A DNA stretch of 35,908 nucleotides from an uncultured Bacteroidales bacterium (lineage in GTDB: Bacteria; Bacteroidota; Bacteroidia; Bacteroidales; Paludibacteraceae): contig CAMIZG010000018.1 in the NCBI GenBank assembly GCA_946403215.1, positions 1 through 35,908 on the forward strand, written 5' to 3'. Below are positions 33,953 through 35,908 of the stretch, piece after piece; the first letter of the stretch is position 1; the number at the start of each line of letters is the position of its first letter. The position numbers and the translations under genes were made by a program. The notes beneath the pieces were generated by a model that made no database searches, was not told the origin of the DNA, and was given only the letters and a program-made list of their open reading frames with translations.

Positions 33953-33984
33953 TTTGCATATATCCGAAAAAAGTACTATCTTTG
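33953..33984 (+). promoter_or_regulatory. Promoter for tRNA-Pro
   Basis: TTTG at 33953-33956, 20 nt, then TATCTTTG at 33977-33984, 13 nt upstream of the mature tRNA 5' end. Confidence 0.75.
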
Positions 33985-33997
33985 CACCCGCAAAAAA

Positions 33998-34070
33998 CGA
34001 GAAGTAGCGCAGTTGGTAGCGCACCACGTTCGGGACGTGGGGGTCGGGCGTTCGAGTCGCCTCTTCTCGA
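33998..34070 (+). tRNA. tRNA-Pro (anticodon CGG)
   Basis: A 73-nt cloverleaf: acceptor stem CGAGAAG/CTTCTCG, D stem GCGC/GCGC, anticodon stem CCACG/CGTGG with loop TTCGGGA (CGG at 34031-34033), variable loop GGGTC, T stem GGGCG/CGCCT with loop TTCGAGT, discriminator A. The 3' CCA is not encoded, which fits the presence of cca. It reads CCG codons. Confidence 0.95.
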
Positions 34071-34071
34071 C

Positions 34072-34101
34072 AAAAGGACAGTCATGTGGCTGTCCTTTTT
34101 G
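34072..34101 (+). terminator. Intrinsic terminator after tRNA-Pro
   Basis: AAAAGGACAG / CTGTCCTTTT, a 10-bp stem with an 8-nt loop and a T-rich 3' arm, directly after the tRNA. Confidence 0.85.
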
Positions 34102-34226
34102 TATGATGCAAGCCCCTTCCGAACGCGTATGTCTAAGAATGCTGGTATCTTTTTTCACCCACTGACACTTTGCTACGCACCTGTGTGCAATATGATGATT
34201 GCAATTGTACGTTTTTGGCGACAAGA

Positions 34227-34258
34227 TTTGCAAGTTCAAGAAATTATTCCTATATTTA
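34227..34258 (+). promoter_or_regulatory. Promoter-like element before a structured non-coding stretch
   Basis: TTTG at 34227-34230, 20 nt, then TATATTTA at 34251-34258. The last base differs from the usual TTTG, but the spacing is exact. The 125 nt before it (34102-34226) hold nothing I can support. Confidence 0.5.
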
Positions 34259-34260
34259 TG

Positions 34261-34500
34261 CTCCCGTATTAATTATTTATGCGGGAGAACGGATCGGTTG
34301 CAGCTCACTATCAAATAGTTAGCAACGCGATCTGTTCGCGTGTAAGGGATAAAGAGGATTAGTGCAAGTGACGAAAACAATGCATTGGTGTCACTCGTAA
34401 GTAGCAAGGAACAAATTTATTAACCCGGCACAGAATCCTAACCGTACGTCCTGACCGGAGACGCTAAGCCCGGTAAATCGAATCACACCTTAATAGGTAC
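34261..34500 (+). ncRNA. Candidate structured RNA or long leader
   Basis: Right after the promoter comes hairpin 1 (CTCCCGTA 34261-34268 / TGCGGGAG 34280-34287, 8 bp). Hairpin 2 pairs 34289-34301 with 34322-34335, 13 bp with one bulged G, and is capped by an inner 5-bp stem (34307-34311 / 34315-34319). A third pairs AGTGAC 34367-34372 with GTCACT 34390-34395 and encloses the palindrome CAATGCATTG. No convincing reading frame crosses it. No known RNA family was recognised, and the 3' end is unclear. It may be a free RNA or the leader of the gene at 34661. From 34500 to 34660 I see only a small hairpin GCTTGC/GCAAGC (34600-34616). Confidence 0.4.
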
Positions 34501-34660
34501 CAAACACATTCAACCTTAAGCCAGTACCAGCAACACATGAATAATGTAGTTGTTGTGTATGCTTATTGTGTGTATGTGTGGGTGGAGCAAGATGGGACCG
34601 CTTGCAGCAGGCAAGCACCTGAACAAAAAACGAACTGAACAGAAACGAAACAAAGCGCGT

Positions 34661-35146
34661 ATGAAAAAGTTTTACTCGTTAGTACTGATACTTACAGCCA
34701 TACTTTGTGGCTTCTCGAATAGTGTGTGGGGGGAAACCAAGACTATTGCGGATGGTGCAAGTACGAATGAATATGTGCCGTTCTATGGATGGTATTGCGA
34801 TGTCGCTCAACATAATCAAGTTATTTATCCGAGCTCATTATTGGAGGGGATGGAGTATGGAACAATAACTGGCTTAAAGTTCTATACATCCAATACTACG
34901 GCACCAACTTGGAGTTCCACTCCGAGCGCTACGATTAAATTAACGGAAGTTGCGGGAACTAGTTTGAGCGCGCTACTCGCTGCAGGATCAGATGGGACAG
35001 AGGTTCTTTCAAGTAAATCGATTACGTTAACAAAAGAAGGTGACAAGTATGTGTGGAATATAACCTTAGATAATTCGTACTCATACTCTGGTGGTAATCT
35101 TTTGATAGATATTTCAACGACCAAAGCTGGGTATTCCCATGAGTAA
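34661..35146 (+). pseudogene. Truncated secreted protein of the T9SS surface-protein type
   Basis: 161 residues from ATG 34661, which begins a signal peptide (MKKFYSLVLILTAILCGFSNSVWG); an earlier in-frame start at 34550 would add an odd hydrophilic leader. The mature part opens with TIADGASTNEYVPFYGWYCD and YGTITGLKFYTS, a module common at the N-terminus of very large T9SS-exported Bacteroidales proteins. It stops at TAA 35144-35146, yet the same frame continues after the stop with FYGVSA, a natural continuation of this module, and then decays. No sorting domain is present. I read it as the stump of a larger gene, cut before a convergent phage-like gene. Its AT-rich base use resembles the first kilobase of the giant gene. 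Confidence 0.6.
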
Positions 35147-35213
35147 TTCTATGGTGTATCAGCGGCAAGCAGGGTGTACAGGGTAACCCTGCGCCGCAAA
35201 AAGAACTCCGCCG

Positions 35214-35684
35214 CTACCGACGGAGGTAGAAGCGGAGGATGATGCGGATGATGAGTATTACGACCATGAGGATGCATGCGGCGAGCGTGTACCACGCCCA
35301 GGGAGGGATATAACGCTCGGGGGGGAGCTGTGTTGTCCGGCTGTCCTTGTGGTCGGTTGAGTCGGCTATCTGCGTTATTCGGTCGCGGTACTCAGTGCGC
35401 CATCGGTCGCGAAAGACCGTGTCCACGCGTACATAGAGCTCCGCCCCATGAAGGCAATCGCTGTTTGCGCTCTGCCCGATGACATAACGTACAACGACGC
35501 TGTCGCGTATAACGACGCTGTCGCGTTGCGAGTGGCTATGGTTCTCCGTATGGTCGTTCTGCTGCGCTGTAACAACGGGTTTCACCGACTTGCACGCTGA
35601 CAAGAGGTTGATGATGGCGATGATGTACAAAGGCAGAAGAACCAGCCATAGAAGCCTATTCGATTTTGATGGTGATCTCTTCAT
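35214..35684 (-). CDS. Possible unimolecular spanin (lipoprotein signal plus C-terminal membrane span)
   Basis: 156 residues. An N-terminal hydrophobic stretch ends in lipobox LLSAC with Cys31, and the C-terminus has one strong membrane span (about 129-151) with a basic tail RFYLRR. The middle (about 45-125) is hydrophilic, rich in Asp, Arg and Val, with the repeated DSVVIR/DSVVVR and DTVFRDRWRTEYRDR, typical of small phage genes in Bacteroidetes. An outer-membrane lipid anchor at one end and an inner-membrane span at the other is the plan of u-spanins, which fuse the two membranes in the last step of phage lysis. It overlaps the upstream DUF5675 gene by 29 nt, a compact phage-like layout. 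No homologue was checked; function is inference. Confidence 0.6.
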   Translation of the reverse strand: MKRSPSKSNRLLWLVLLPLYIIAIINLLSACKSVKPVVTAQQNDHTENHSHSQRDSVVIRDSVVVRYVIGQSANSDCLHGAELYVRVDTVFRDRWRTEYRDRITQIADSTDHKDSRTTQLPPERYIPPWAWYTLAACILMVVILIIRIILRFYLRR

Positions 35685-35908
35685 GTGTGTTGAGTCGTTT
35701 GATTAGTTCGTTACGGGTGCGGATGCTGTCCGTGAGGTCATATCCGAGTCGCCTGCCCACGAGAATACATCCGGCTGTGTCGGCAGGTGTGTTGCCGGCG
35801 TGTATGCGTATGCCCGAGTAACCCGGGACGGCGATCACCTGTGGCAGCCATCGTTTGTATCTCGGCGACCAAGTCACGCGGAGCGCGTATGTGCCAAAGG
35901 GGATGCAT
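35656..35908 (-). CDS. DUF5675-family protein, C-terminal part
   Basis: The gene runs off the right edge; 83 codons plus the stop are visible. The frame stays open through CIPFGTYALRVTWSPRYK up to the window end, so a GTG at 35877 is not the true start. Family blocks: IPxGTY, SPRYKRWLPQV, VPGYSGIRIHAGNT and DTAGCILVG. The His in IRIHAGN and Cys in AGCILVG are spaced as in the YkuD L,D-transpeptidase motif (HxG ... GC), suggesting a related fold acting on peptidoglycan. The family is frequent next to phage lysis genes. Activity is not established. Confidence 0.75.
   Translation of the reverse strand, partial: CIPFGTYALRVTWSPRYKRWLPQVIAVPGYSGIRIHAGNTPADTAGCILVGRRLGYDLTDSIRTRNELIKRLNTHEEITIKIE

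Noticed and set aside
33998..34070. tRNA-Pro as an attachment site with a duplicated 3' end downstream
   Set aside because: I found no second copy of the tRNA 3' segment up to the window end; the far side may lie outside.

Overview
The window looks like a chromosomal segment of a gut-type Bacteroidetes bacterium (order Bacteroidales). The reasons are: eleven promoters of the Bacteroidetes type (a TTG/TTTG element, 20 nt, then TAnnTTTG), a type IX secretion (T9SS) C-terminal sorting domain, a BtuB/BtuG-like TonB receptor and surface lipoprotein pair, rubredoxin-type rubrerythrin and Bacteroidetes-style IleS. Most genes have roughly 50% GC and intergenic regions are AT-rich. I cannot name the genus from sequence alone.

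Layout. 1-7.6 kb (minus strand): ileS, a two-repeat lipoprotein, a large AsmA-like protein and the 5' end of an M3 peptidase lipoprotein. 7.9-9.6 kb (plus): a helical secreted protein and menG/ubiE, then an orphan promoter and hairpin that may make a small RNA. 9.8-12.9 kb (minus): engB, a Usp-like protein and a TonB receptor, divergent from panB and rubrerythrin (13.1-14.5 kb). 14.5-15.4 kb (minus): a CPBP protease. 15.6-17.7 kb (plus): the preQ0/preQ1 operon queF-queC-queD-queE. 17.7-21.0 kb (minus): a BtuB-like receptor and BtuG-like propeller lipoprotein, probably for corrinoid capture. 21.1-26.1 kb (plus): dacB, birA, rmlB and cca. 26.2-33.9 kb (plus): a giant T9SS-exported multi-discoidin protein and a small signal-peptide/transmembrane partner. 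34.0 kb: tRNA-Pro(CGG). 34.2-35.1 kb: a structured, promoter-bearing non-coding stretch and a truncated secreted-protein gene. 35.2-35.9 kb (minus): two genes resembling a phage lysis cassette, a possible unimolecular spanin and a DUF5675 protein with a YkuD-like His/Cys motif.

The most unusual signal is a dispersed set of very short tandem arrays, mostly of 7-, 8-, 11- or 14/15-nt period, scattered through the first 26.5 kb. Several lie in frame inside conserved genes (asmA-like, ileS twice, the BtuB-like receptor, cca at two sites), in what look like linkers or surface loops. Others lie exactly at gene boundaries. Two 11-nt arrays, 21 kb apart, share the same period, copy number (five) and core. 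Other points of interest are the two candidate RNAs, the u-spanin-like gene and the T9SS gene with its small partner.
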